A stretch of 64,000 bases of DNA from Mesonia algae. GTDB taxonomy: Bacteria > Bacteroidota > Bacteroidia > Flavobacteriales > Flavobacteriaceae. Below are positions 33,121 through 40,740 of this stretch, in pieces. A program made the translations under genes and the position numbers. Position 1 is the first letter of the stretch. Every line of letters starts with the position of its first letter. The stretch lies in assembly GCF_003253545.1 (NCBI RefSeq), contig NZ_QKYV01000009.1, positions 1-64,000 on the forward strand. Reading direction: 5' to 3'. Below the pieces are notes generated by a model, which had not been told where the DNA came from, did not search any database, and saw nothing but the letters and a program-made list of their open reading frames with translations.

Positions 33121-33909
33121 ATGACTATCTCTCCACGCTTCTTTTCGGTAATATTATTCATAAGCATTTTTTTAGGTACTTGCAATTTCGCTTCCGCGGA
33201 AGCAAAAACAACAAAAACTAAGGTCGAAGAAAACCTTAAGAGTGAGAAAATTGTAATTAGAATTACAGATGAAGGTTTAGTGTATTTAAATGATAAAGAA
33301 GTTGCTTTAAATTTCTTAGCAGAAAAAATTATAGAATTACAACAAACTATAGCGACCGACTCACCTGACGCATACACTGCCACCATTATTGTGATGGAAG
33401 GGGCTTCGCAAGAATTAATTGATAAGGTTAAAAAGCAGATTAAAAAAACTAAAATAAATATTATCAATCTTCAAAAGAAAAGGGAGATTGCTCAAGAAAC
33501 TAGTGTGATTTCTGAAACTAAAATAGCAGTATATGATAGCTTGGTTCGTTCTTGGAAGTCAATGCCAGAAAATGAAAGAAATTTAAAAGCTAAAGACCTT
33601 AATTTGGTAGAGTTTATTTATAATAATATGAGTTTTGAGCAGCGAATTAATGCTGAAAAGTTACCCGACTTTTTACCCTTTGTAACCGAAACTGTTTTTC
33701 AAAAAGATATTACTAAGCAATTACTAGACAAATGGAGCTTTTCTAATAATTATCAAATAGTTATTGACGATGTAAAGGTGAAAAATGATACGTTAAAAAC
33801 AATTTCTCCTGTTCTTTTTAAACGTTATTATGAGACGAAATTGGAGAATGATGCTTTACCAGAATTTCAAATAAACCTATATACCAAGAGTTATTATCGT
33901 CAAGATTAG
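33121..33909 (+). CDS. Exported protein with an ExbD-like N-terminal module, unknown function
   Basis: A 262-residue protein with a signal peptide (about 1-26). The next segment, IVIRITDEGLVYLNDKEVALNFLAEKI (about 42-68), looks like the periplasmic domain of ExbD/TolR, but the ExbD membrane helix and its Asp are absent. The rest is helical and charged with no family I recognise. An exact CCGCGG palindrome spans the signal peptidase region and itself encodes the Ala-Ser-Ala cleavage box followed by Glu-Ala. The gene stands alone and ends 12 bp from the convergent DUF748 gene. Confidence 0.75.
   Translation: MTISPRFFSVILFISIFLGTCNFASAEAKTTKTKVEENLKSEKIVIRITDEGLVYLNDKEVALNFLAEKIIELQQTIATDSPDAYTATIIVMEGASQELIDKVKKQIKKTKINIINLQKKREIAQETSVISETKIAVYDSLVRSWKSMPENERNLKAKDLNLVEFIYNNMSFEQRINAEKLPDFLPFVTETVFQKDITKQLLDKWSFSNNYQIVIDDVKVKNDTLKTISPVLFKRYYETKLENDALPEFQINLYTKSYYRQD
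33186..33207. repeat. Exact intragenic palindrome, copy 4
   Basis: GCTTCCGCGGAAGC (33190-33203) within TTTCGC...GCAAAA. It is read as Phe-Ala-Ser-Ala-Glu-Ala-Lys at the signal peptidase cleavage region of the 33121 gene. Confidence 0.85.
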
Positions 33910-33921
33910 ATTTAAAAAGTT

Positions 33922-35088
33922 TTATTCTTCCTTTTTATCTTGTCTCTTTTTTTTGCGTTCTTCTCTTCGTTGTTTCCTAGATTCTTTTCGGCTTTCTTTT
34001 TTATCCTCTTGAAAAGCATCTTTATATTCTATATTATCATCTACATTCCCAGTGAAGGCTTGTATCCAAGCATTTTTAAAGATGTTTAAAACCGTCGGAA
34101 ATACTTTTGACCCCACTTGACTAAGATCTCCTTCAATAGGTACTTTTGTAGCAACAGTATCTGTTCCCTGATTTTTTAAGATGAATTTGAACACCCCTAC
34201 AAAACCTTCCCAAAGCGTTTCTAAAAAACCGTCTTCTTTTCCTATAAGTTTAGTATTGGTAAGAAGAGGTTTTATATAACCTTTAAGATAACCATCTGCT
34301 ATAGCAATTTCAGTAAAAACGCCTACGCTACCACTTTCAAAATCGAGACCTGCATAAAAATTAGTAAGATCATTGAGTGCTGTGGCATCAGCTTCTTTCA
34401 GCGAAAGCGAAATATCCATATCAGGTATTTCTTTGATAAGATTAATTTTTCCGTCAAGATTTAGTTTACCATTCCCAATACTGGTACCGGTTGCAATGAT
34501 GGGAGAGGGGAGAACTTTGTTCTCTTGCTTTACGTTTCTTAGGTTTTTTGCACTTAATCTTAGATCATTAATAAATAAATCTATATTGGGATTGGCTTGC
34601 AATTGTACAAAGGCCAGTTTCCCGTTATAAACTTGAAAGTTGTTAATATCTAGCGGAACAATATCGGTTAAGGCTTTGGTCCAATCTTCTACATCGGGTT
34701 CTCCTTCTGTAGGTGTTTTTTCTTGATCTTCAAATACATAAATAACTTCTGGACTGTGCATCTCAATTTCGCTGACAATTTTTCCTTTGAGAAGAGCTCT
34801 CCATTCTATAGAAATATTGGTTTCTGGGAAGTTGAGAAAAGGAACTTCACTTTGAGCAGTTTTTTTGTTGAGGTAAAGTCCGTTTAATTGATAAGCACCA
34901 CGCCACAAAGAAATATCGACATCTTCAACTTGACCGTAATATCCAGGAATATCTGCTAACACATCATTCATATAATTTTTCACCAATGTGGGTAGATAAA
35001 TTCTAAAAGCAATGAGCAGTACAATAATAGTAATTGGTAAAATATACCTTTTCTTTTTATATTTTTTTCTCTTTTGTACTTTACTCAT
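33922..35088 (-). CDS. DUF748 (AsmA-like) envelope protein
   Basis: A 388-residue protein with a basic N-terminus, one membrane helix (about 16-35) and a large periplasmic beta-rich region of the DUF748/AsmA superfamily (about 50-345). The recognisable parts are VEDVDISLWRGAYQLNGLYL, ETNISIEWRALLKGKIVSEIEMHSPEV and the DGKINL and GLDFESG repeats. The tail (about 350-388) is a highly charged Lys/Arg/Glu coil. AsmA-like proteins are thought to move lipids between membranes or support outer-membrane assembly. It is a single gene on the minus strand. Confidence 0.88.
   Translation of the reverse strand: MSKVQKRKKYKKKRYILPITIIVLLIAFRIYLPTLVKNYMNDVLADIPGYYGQVEDVDISLWRGAYQLNGLYLNKKTAQSEVPFLNFPETNISIEWRALLKGKIVSEIEMHSPEVIYVFEDQEKTPTEGEPDVEDWTKALTDIVPLDINNFQVYNGKLAFVQLQANPNIDLFINDLRLSAKNLRNVKQENKVLPSPIIATGTSIGNGKLNLDGKINLIKEIPDMDISLSLKEADATALNDLTNFYAGLDFESGSVGVFTEIAIADGYLKGYIKPLLTNTKLIGKEDGFLETLWEGFVGVFKFILKNQGTDTVATKVPIEGDLSQVGSKVFPTVLNIFKNAWIQAFTGNVDDNIEYKDAFQEDKKESRKESRKQRREERKKKRQDKKEE
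34395..34412. repeat. Degenerate copy of the intragenic palindrome in the DUF748 gene
   Basis: CTTTCAGCGAAAGCGAAA keeps both arms but has an altered centre; on the minus strand it encodes Ser-Leu-Ser-Leu-Lys. Confidence 0.4.
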
Positions 35089-35208
35089 AGCTCTGCTTTT
35101 AAGCTAAATTCTATGTTTTTGAGAAAAATTAGAGTTAACGAACTCACAAAAAAATACAACTTGTAAGCGACGTTAGAAGTTTATAAGTACACTGGTAAAT
35201 AGGGAAAA

Positions 35209-36204
35209 TTAATTTCCTTTTATGCGGTTTCCTAATTCACTAAGCAGTTCTTTTGCCTGCGTACGGTTTTTTTCAACTTCTTTAACCTTCAGACCATTTG
35301 GAGTTTTAATAAGTTCGAAGCTAAAAGCAAAACGATTTTCTGTTGGTTGAAAACCTAATAACCCAAACCTTAGATCGTTTATAAAAATTTGATCTTCTTT
35401 TTGAGTTACGGTGTACCAACCTTGAGTGATTTTAAAGAGTTGTTGTACTTTCTCTTCTTCCTTTAAATCTCCCAATAATTCGTGTTGTTTAGGGTAAGAT
35501 GCAAATTGAATAGGTTGTGTATCAAAAATTGAATAGTGCCCAATAAGATAAGCATTAGGAGTGTCTACATTTGCGGTCCACAAAACACTATTAAAAGCAC
35601 TCGGTTTCGTTTCCACGGAAGTGTAATTAACTTCCTGTTCGCCTAAAGCGGCTGTGAACTTTTGATAGGTATAAGCTTTAAGAATTAATGTAATCACTAG
35701 ATAAGAGGAGCTTAAAATAATACCTAAGCGGTTAATTTTCCTCCGTCTAGCGGAAGTTTTAGGCAAACGCATCGCCCAGATAACACAGACCAAAAAAGGA
35801 AGGGTATACAAAGGATCGATTACAAAAATGTTCTTATACGCCAACCGAAGATCTAACGGCCAAAATAACTGGGTACCCCAAGTGGTGTGTGCATCTAACA
35901 GCGGATGCGTAATAAAACCCCAAAAGAATAACCACGACCAATTTTTAAAATTACCTAATTTATCGTACCTAGAAACCAACCAGCCAAAAATGGGCGCAAA
36001 AACAACAGAGAAAAAGATAGAATGGGTAAACCCTCTATGAATTTCGAGCGCTGTAACGGTATCGGTAAAGTAGGAAGCAAAAGTATCTAAATCGGGGATG
36101 GTTCCAGCAATAGCTCCGTATAACATCGCTTTATTGCCTACTTTTTTTCCTAAAACCACTTCGCCTACAGCGGCTCCTAAAACAATTTGAGTGAGTGAAT
36201 CCAT
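35209..36204 (-). CDS. YdjM/DUF457 family membrane metal-dependent hydrolase
   Basis: A 331-residue membrane protein that starts MDSLTQIVLGAAVGEVVLG and has GAIAGTIPDLD, HRGFTHS and THPLLDAHTTWGT, the His/Asp ligands of the LexA-regulated YdjM-type hydrolase family. About four helices are followed by a soluble C-terminal half (about 180-331). The substrate is unknown. Its ATG overlaps the stop of the upstream MutS-like gene (TAATG), so it is translationally coupled and is the last gene of a five-gene operon. A decayed palindrome copy encodes YTSVETK at about 191-197. Confidence 0.88.
   Translation of the reverse strand: MDSLTQIVLGAAVGEVVLGKKVGNKAMLYGAIAGTIPDLDTFASYFTDTVTALEIHRGFTHSIFFSVVFAPIFGWLVSRYDKLGNFKNWSWLFFWGFITHPLLDAHTTWGTQLFWPLDLRLAYKNIFVIDPLYTLPFLVCVIWAMRLPKTSARRRKINRLGIILSSSYLVITLILKAYTYQKFTAALGEQEVNYTSVETKPSAFNSVLWTANVDTPNAYLIGHYSIFDTQPIQFASYPKQHELLGDLKEEEKVQQLFKITQGWYTVTQKEDQIFINDLRFGLLGFQPTENRFAFSFELIKTPNGLKVKEVEKNRTQAKELLSELGNRIKGN
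35605..35626. repeat. Decayed copy of the intragenic palindrome
   Basis: TTTCGTTTCCACGGAAGTGTAA differs from the extended form TTTCGCTTCCGCGGAAGCGTAA at three positions, all transitions. On the coding strand these turn Ala-Ser-Ala-Glu-Ala into Thr-Ser-Val-Glu-Thr in the same frame. Confidence 0.6.
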
Positions 36205-37976
36205 TAATCTACAATTTCCATCTTTTTAAGTAAAAATGAAGCATTCATATTTTGGCAAATTCCGTTTTTAAATCTATAATCAAAATGAAGTTCGTTGTTA
36301 ATGATTTCGGCATCAAAATAATGATTTTTTACTTGTGGTAATTCATTAGCAACTTCACAAAGGCTAAGATCGTGTGTAGCTATAATTCCAGTAGAGTGAG
36401 AGCCAACCAATTTTTCAACAAACTTTCGTGAACCTATGGCTTTATCTGTGCTGTTGGTTCCTTTTAAAATTTCATCGAGAATAATAAAATAACGATCGGT
36501 TTTAATTTCATCTACAATAAATTTCAATCGAGTTAATTCCGAAAAGAAATAAGAAGCTTCATCTGCTAAAGAATCTACCGTTCGCATACTAGTAATAAGT
36601 TTAATGGGCGAATATTCACAAGTTTTGGCACAAACGGGAAGTCCTACATTTCCCATTACCAATTGTAGAGATACGGTACGTAAAAACGTACTTTTACCTG
36701 CCATATTTGCACCAGTAATGATGAAAAATTCTTGCTGATCAATTTGATAATCATTGGTTACCGCATCTTTTGGATGAATTAGTGGGTGCACAGCTTCGGT
36801 TGTTTTCAAAACTATACCGTTTTGTTTAATTTTTGGATATGTATAGTTTTGATGGTTAAAGGCAAACCCTCCAAGCGAATTGTAAGCATCAAAATAATCT
36901 ATGGCATCAAACCAATTTTCAGTACGGTGAGCGTATTTTTCAATCCATTGTTCGATTTCATAAGCTTTCCACAAATCCCAAAGCATAAACCCGCTAATCA
37001 CCTGACCGAAAATCATAAAATTCTTTCGTTCTAAGCCATCAATAATTTTAGAAAACTCTTTGACTAAGGTAGAAGCTTTTTTATGCTTTATTTGAATCTT
37101 TGTTTGTTGATCCTTATTAAATTCTGCTTGAAAATTAGTATCCTCAATCAAGCCCAATAACAAGTGATATTGCTGAAAAGTACTTTGTATTTCACTTACG
37201 TAACCCGAAAGTTCATTTACTTTTTTAGCAAATCGTCCAATAATTATCCAGCCTACAATAAACCAAGCTCCCAAGTAAAACCAAGGAATATAATCTAAGG
37301 CTAATGCTATAAATAATAGTAAGGATACCACTGAAAATGCTTTGGGTAACCATTTGTATACCGAAGGAACAAAAGCTTCGTAGTTTTTGAACCACTGTAA
37401 TATAATAGGGGCTTTAATCTTTACTTTAGCCATTTTAGCGATGGCTGTGAATTCTTGTCTAAAATTTATTTTTTCAGCAAGATCCTGAATGCTTTTTTGT
37501 TTTTCCTGAATATACTGAATATTATTACTGCTCAATAAATCGGCCAATTTTTGTTTACCTGAAGCCAGTGCGGTACGGTTGAGGTATTGAAAAAATGAAC
37601 GACTGCCAAATAAATCTATATCCTGACTAAATTCGTGTTGTGGATTAACAAATTCTTTTCCGTTAGGTAGATCATGAAAATCCCGATTTAAAACTCTAAT
37701 TTCGGTTTCATTCAGTTCAATAAGTTGTTTTAATTTCTCTTTTTCCTGCTGAAGATCGCTATGCCTTGAAACTAAAAACAGAAAAGAGGCAATTCCTAGA
37801 AAAACAAAAAGTAAAACGAGAGAAGTCGTACTAGAATAGAAATAAATTAAAAAAGCAAAAAGTAAAAAGATGACTAACCTTAACATGCTCGACGCAAAAA
37901 GCTGTTTTTTTAACTTTTTAAGCTGAAGCTGAAATTCTTTTATATGGGAAGAATAAATATGATTTGGATCTTGCAT
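36204..37976 (-). CDS. Membrane-anchored MutS-family ATPase
   Basis: A 590-residue protein with the MutS core and ATPase domains (about 120-580) but no mismatch-recognition domain. The ATPase shows GANMAGKSTFLRT (Walker A, 422-430), SYFFSELTRLK and Walker B FIILDEILKGTNSTDK, then ATHDLSL. Two groups of membrane helices are clear, near residues 30-70 and 215-255, so it is tethered to the inner membrane. This is not canonical MutS and is unlikely to perform mismatch repair in the usual way. The role is unknown. It is cotranscribed with MmcQ/YjbR, DUF4230 and cyclase genes. Confidence 0.88.
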   Translation of the reverse strand: MQDPNHIYSSHIKEFQLQLKKLKKQLFASSMLRLVIFLLFAFLIYFYSSTTSLVLLFVFLGIASFLFLVSRHSDLQQEKEKLKQLIELNETEIRVLNRDFHDLPNGKEFVNPQHEFSQDIDLFGSRSFFQYLNRTALASGKQKLADLLSSNNIQYIQEKQKSIQDLAEKINFRQEFTAIAKMAKVKIKAPIILQWFKNYEAFVPSVYKWLPKAFSVVSLLLFIALALDYIPWFYLGAWFIVGWIIIGRFAKKVNELSGYVSEIQSTFQQYHLLLGLIEDTNFQAEFNKDQQTKIQIKHKKASTLVKEFSKIIDGLERKNFMIFGQVISGFMLWDLWKAYEIEQWIEKYAHRTENWFDAIDYFDAYNSLGGFAFNHQNYTYPKIKQNGIVLKTTEAVHPLIHPKDAVTNDYQIDQQEFFIITGANMAGKSTFLRTVSLQLVMGNVGLPVCAKTCEYSPIKLITSMRTVDSLADEASYFFSELTRLKFIVDEIKTDRYFIILDEILKGTNSTDKAIGSRKFVEKLVGSHSTGIIATHDLSLCEVANELPQVKNHYFDAEIINNELHFDYRFKNGICQNMNASFLLKKMEIVD

Positions 37977-38366
37977 TTAAATTAGTTTAGGTTGTGAAAG
38001 TTTATTCAATTCCTCTTTTTGTTTTTTAGTCAGTTTACTTATTACCAATTCATAACTATGGTTGATAAAATGTTGTATTTCTTTACGTGTTAAATGCGGA
38101 CCATTAATGACAACGGTATTCCAGTGTTTTTTGCTCATATGATAACCCCCGTAAATTTCATCGGGATATTCTTCACGGAGTTCAATCGCTTTTTCGGGAT
38201 CGCATTTTAAGTTAATGGCACAATCTCCTGCTTCCCATTTTTTTAATCCTACTAACGCAAACATTTTCTCCATTACTTTAAACACCAAAGTATGTTCATC
38301 AAAAGGAAAATCTTCGGTAACACCTTTTTTAGCAAGACAATAATCTCTTAATTCATCAATTTGCAT
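37977..38366 (-). CDS. MmcQ/YjbR family protein
   Basis: A 129-residue MmcQ/YjbR-like protein: an N-terminal LRDYCLAKKGVTEDFPFDEHTLVFKVMEKMFAL followed by NLKCDPEKAIELREEYPDEIYGGYHMSKKHWNTV. The fold is CyaY-like/double-wing and is often called DNA-binding, but the biochemical function is not known. Its stop abuts the ATG of the MutS-like gene with no gap, so the two are translated together. It lies 2 bp after DUF4230. Confidence 0.92.
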   Translation of the reverse strand: MQIDELRDYCLAKKGVTEDFPFDEHTLVFKVMEKMFALVGLKKWEAGDCAINLKCDPEKAIELREEYPDEIYGGYHMSKKHWNTVVINGPHLTRKEIQHFINHSYELVISKLTKKQKEELNKLSQPKLI

Positions 38367-38368
38367 GC

Positions 38369-39004
38369 TTATGGTTTTTCAATGGTATTTCTACTGTCTT
38401 TCAAATATGTGGGATTTTCTCCGGTTTCTAAAGAAGAATAGTCCAGTTTCCAATTGATGGTTTCTACCAATTTTTCCATGAGTTGAATGGTATCTAAAGC
38501 CTGATTAGAAGCTTCTTTTAACAATCCGCTTTGCGGAATTTTCTCTACAATATATTGCTTAGCTTCTCGATTAATATCAGTCAAATCTGAAGAGGTGAAA
38601 GGATTTGCCCAGCCTTCTTTCTTATCGTAGTACTTAAAATCGGTTTCTATAGACAGTAATTCGGGTTGTGGGAAGTTGCTTAAATAAATGGTTTTTTTCT
38701 CCACATCAGAATTCATTTTAATTTTCGTTAAATCAAACCCAATATGTGCTTTAGCTTCAATTAATACTAAAGCTTTTTTACTTCCTAAAAATAGGTTGAT
38801 CCATTTGTCCTTAACATTAGCGTAGTGGTAAATTTCAGAAAAGTCACCTTCTACAGTTATAAATTTACAAACTGCCCTTATTTTTTCCATCAGTACAACC
38901 GATTGTTGCTGTTCCTTTTCTTTCTTTTTATTTTTATTGAAAAAAGAATAGATAAAATAAGCGGCTATTGCTCCCCCCGCGAGGCCTAAAAACAATAATT
39001 CCAT
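38369..39004 (-). CDS. DUF4230 membrane-anchored protein
   Basis: A 211-residue protein with one N-terminal membrane helix (about 2-20), a charged stop-transfer region, and a DUF4230 domain (about 38-190) showing CKFITVEGDFSEIYHYAN, KKALVLIEAKAHIGFDLTKI and KIPQSGLLKEASNQALDTIQ. DUF4230 is distantly like SPFH or band-7 neighbours, but its function is unknown. It is the second gene of the five-gene operon, 3 bp after the cyclase and 2 bp before MmcQ. Confidence 0.88.
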   Translation of the reverse strand: MELLFLGLAGGAIAAYFIYSFFNKNKKKEKEQQQSVVLMEKIRAVCKFITVEGDFSEIYHYANVKDKWINLFLGSKKALVLIEAKAHIGFDLTKIKMNSDVEKKTIYLSNFPQPELLSIETDFKYYDKKEGWANPFTSSDLTDINREAKQYIVEKIPQSGLLKEASNQALDTIQLMEKLVETINWKLDYSSLETGENPTYLKDSRNTIEKP

Positions 39005-39007
39005 ACG

Positions 39008-39757
39008 TTAAGGTTCAATTTTATATAATACAGGTTTACTTGGACTAGCATCGTTTTGAAATGATGCTATTTGTAGATTAAGTAAATAATTTCCATCAGC
39101 CACATTTTCTGGCACATAAATCATTTCGGTAATCGTAGCTGAAAATCTCGTGTTTTCAGGATAATTCCAAAAGGCGTGATGTGCTAAAAGTTTTCCGTCA
39201 TCTTTTTCTTTGTCTACCGATGGCAAATCGATTAATAAATGCTCAACACCACATTCTTTAAGATATTCTGCCGCTTCTTCCAATAAATAGGGCCAATTGG
39301 TATGGCTGTATTGTCGGTTTTTCTTTGCTTCAGAATTGGGAAGAGTTCGAATTATAATAGCTTGCGCTTCTCCTTGACGGAATTTTAGTTCGATTTGTTT
39401 TTTACTAAAAACTAAATCTTTACCCAATGTTTCAGGAGTTAAAGTGATGATTTTGGCGGTAAAGAAAAACTGTTTTAAGCAATCGTTGATGCTGTAAAAT
39501 TCTTTAGAAATATGTCCGACACATTCGGTATGCGTACCGTGTGCATGCGGATTAAAATATATGTTATTAAAGTTAACCGAGGCTCCTTCACTCACTTTTG
39601 CGTCCCAGTCTCCATCTTTAACAGGTTGTATTTTAGGAGCATCTACATACCAAGCAGAGGGATTATTTTTTTCCGCGCTAAGCGTTAAAGAAATATCTAT
39701 GGGTAGATTGAGGTTAACAGTAAATTCTTTGTGGTCTATTTGTACTTTTGCTCTCAT
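39008..39757 (-). CDS. Cyclase/kynurenine formamidase-like hydrolase
   Basis: A 249-residue protein of the cyclase superfamily (metal-dependent KynB-type hydrolases). The family motif HxGTHxD appears as HAHGTHTE (about 72-79), with Glu in place of the usual Asp and a downstream VGHIS. Metal ligands and the second half HHAFWNYPENT are in place. The substrate cannot be told; kynurenine formamidase is one option, but no tryptophan degradation gene is close. It starts the five-gene minus-strand operon. A palindrome relative encodes LTLSAEKN near the start. Confidence 0.85.
   Translation of the reverse strand: MRAKVQIDHKEFTVNLNLPIDISLTLSAEKNNPSAWYVDAPKIQPVKDGDWDAKVSEGASVNFNNIYFNPHAHGTHTECVGHISKEFYSINDCLKQFFFTAKIITLTPETLGKDLVFSKKQIELKFRQGEAQAIIIRTLPNSEAKKNRQYSHTNWPYLLEEAAEYLKECGVEHLLIDLPSVDKEKDDGKLLAHHAFWNYPENTRFSATITEMIYVPENVADGNYLLNLQIASFQNDASPSKPVLYKIEP
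39671..39687. repeat. Variant copy of the intragenic palindrome in the cyclase gene
   Basis: On the minus strand AACGCTTAGCGCGGAA is read as Thr-Leu-Ser-Ala-Glu. It is a shifted-centre variant of the core. Confidence 0.4.
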
Positions 39758-39815
39758 AAGTTGTGCTCTCCTTACGAAGATACATAATTCTTATTTCTAA
39801 AAAAGAAAGATAGAA

Positions 39816-40001
39816 TTAGTGCAAGAATTTTTTAATCACAAATAAAAGACCAATAAAAAGTAGAAATCCGGCAAGTACGTATAAACTTCCTTTATAATAT
39901 TTTTTGTGTAATTTTAAATCTTTACGATAACTGATTACAATTAAAATAAAAAAGGCTACAACAAAAAAGCCTGCAAAAAAATATTGTCCTTGGGTAAACA
40001 T
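39816..40001 (-). CDS. Small two-helix membrane protein
   Basis: A 61-residue protein with two membrane helices (about 7-24 and 38-57) joined by a basic loop, YRKDLKLHKKYYKG. No function is known. It is kept as a real gene because it has a good ATG, full-length helices and an exact promoter element (TAATTTTG) only 17 bp upstream. It is divergent from the MazG-like gene and shares a very compact bidirectional promoter with it. Confidence 0.72.
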   Translation of the reverse strand: MFTQGQYFFAGFFVVAFFILIVISYRKDLKLHKKYYKGSLYVLAGFLLFIGLLFVIKKFLH

Positions 40002-40007
40002 ATCGTT

Positions 40008-40025
40008 TATTTTTGTGCAAAATTA
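40008..40025. promoter_or_regulatory. Compact bidirectional promoter with facing -7 boxes
   Basis: TATTTTTG at 40008-40015 (plus) and TAATTTTG at 40025-40018 (minus) are both exact TAnnTTTG matches, separated by 2 bases. Together they form an 18-base near-palindrome serving the MazG-like gene and the small membrane protein gene. Confidence 0.65.
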
Positions 40026-40039
40026 AGACTATAAACATT

Positions 40040-40426
40040 ATGAAAAAAAGAATAAGTGCGGTAAAACAATTTCACGAAGCATTTGGATTAGGAGTAAAGG
40101 AGAAACCTGTAGCAGATCTAGGAGAAGCTAAAAATTTACTACGATATCATTTAATGAAAGAAGAAAATGAAGAATACTTAGAAGCAGCTAATAATAATGA
40201 CTTGACAGAAGTAGCCGATGCGCTTGGTGATATGTTATATATACTTTGCGGAACTATTATTGAACACGGTATGCAATATAAAATTGAAGAGGTATTTGAT
40301 GAAATACAACGCAGCAATATGAGTAAATTGGGAGCTGATGGGAAACCGATTTACAGAGAGGATGGTAAGGTGTTAAAAGGACCTAACTATTTTAAACCTA
40401 ATATAGATGACATTTTAGGTAAATAA
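40040..40426 (+). CDS. MazG-like nucleoside triphosphate pyrophosphohydrolase
   Basis: A 128-residue all-alpha NTP pyrophosphohydrolase domain. The metal-binding acids are in LMKEENEEYLEA and EVADALGDMLYIL, the EExxE...ExxD pattern of the MazG/HisE/dUTPase-2 superfamily. The C-terminal tail GADGKPIYREDGKVLKGPNYFKPNI is typical of the phage/Bacteroidota type. It would hydrolyse a (d)NTP or related compound. Start is the ATG at 40040; the upstream TTG at 40013 overlaps the promoter and is rejected. Confidence 0.9.
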   Translation: MKKRISAVKQFHEAFGLGVKEKPVADLGEAKNLLRYHLMKEENEEYLEAANNNDLTEVADALGDMLYILCGTIIEHGMQYKIEEVFDEIQRSNMSKLGADGKPIYREDGKVLKGPNYFKPNIDDILGK

Positions 40427-40435
40427 ACAATTTAT

Positions 40436-40636
40436 CTACGAGCGTCTTAGCTGCTTAGTGATAAAAGATAGTAAAAAGTAGATGCTAGTGGTAAATAGAA
40501 ATACAATGGCAAGCATCCCAAAGAATTCAACAAACCTTAAAAGCATGCTAGGTTCTTTGGGATCACCATCCATTATAAATCCGAGTGTTGTTAAAATAGA
40601 GGAGAAAATAAAAATATTTAAAATGCGCTTTTTCAT
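40436..40636 (-). CDS. Small two-helix membrane protein, unknown
   Basis: A 66-residue protein with membrane helices at about 4-21 and 33-58 separated by MDGDPKEPS, ending in a basic KQLRRS. It has a normal ATG start and lies 9 bp beyond the convergent MazG-like stop. No motif or partner suggests a role. An overlapping plus-strand reading frame here has no features of a gene. Confidence 0.6.
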   Translation of the reverse strand: MKKRILNIFIFSSILTTLGFIMDGDPKEPSMLLRFVEFFGMLAIVFLFTTSIYFLLSFITKQLRRS

Positions 40637-40702
40637 TTTTCAATCTGTGTTGGTTTGTATAAAAATAGAACTCTTAAATTATACTTTTTATTATTAATTA
40701 TA

Positions 40703-40738
40703 TAAAAAAACGCTGTAATAATTTACAGCGTTTTTTTA
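40703..40738. terminator. Terminator of ilvE (bidirectional form)
   Basis: ACGCTGTAA and TTACAGCGT around TAAT, flanked by seven A's and seven T's. It sits 3 bp from the ilvE stop on the minus strand. Confidence 0.87.
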
Positions 40739-40740
40739 AT

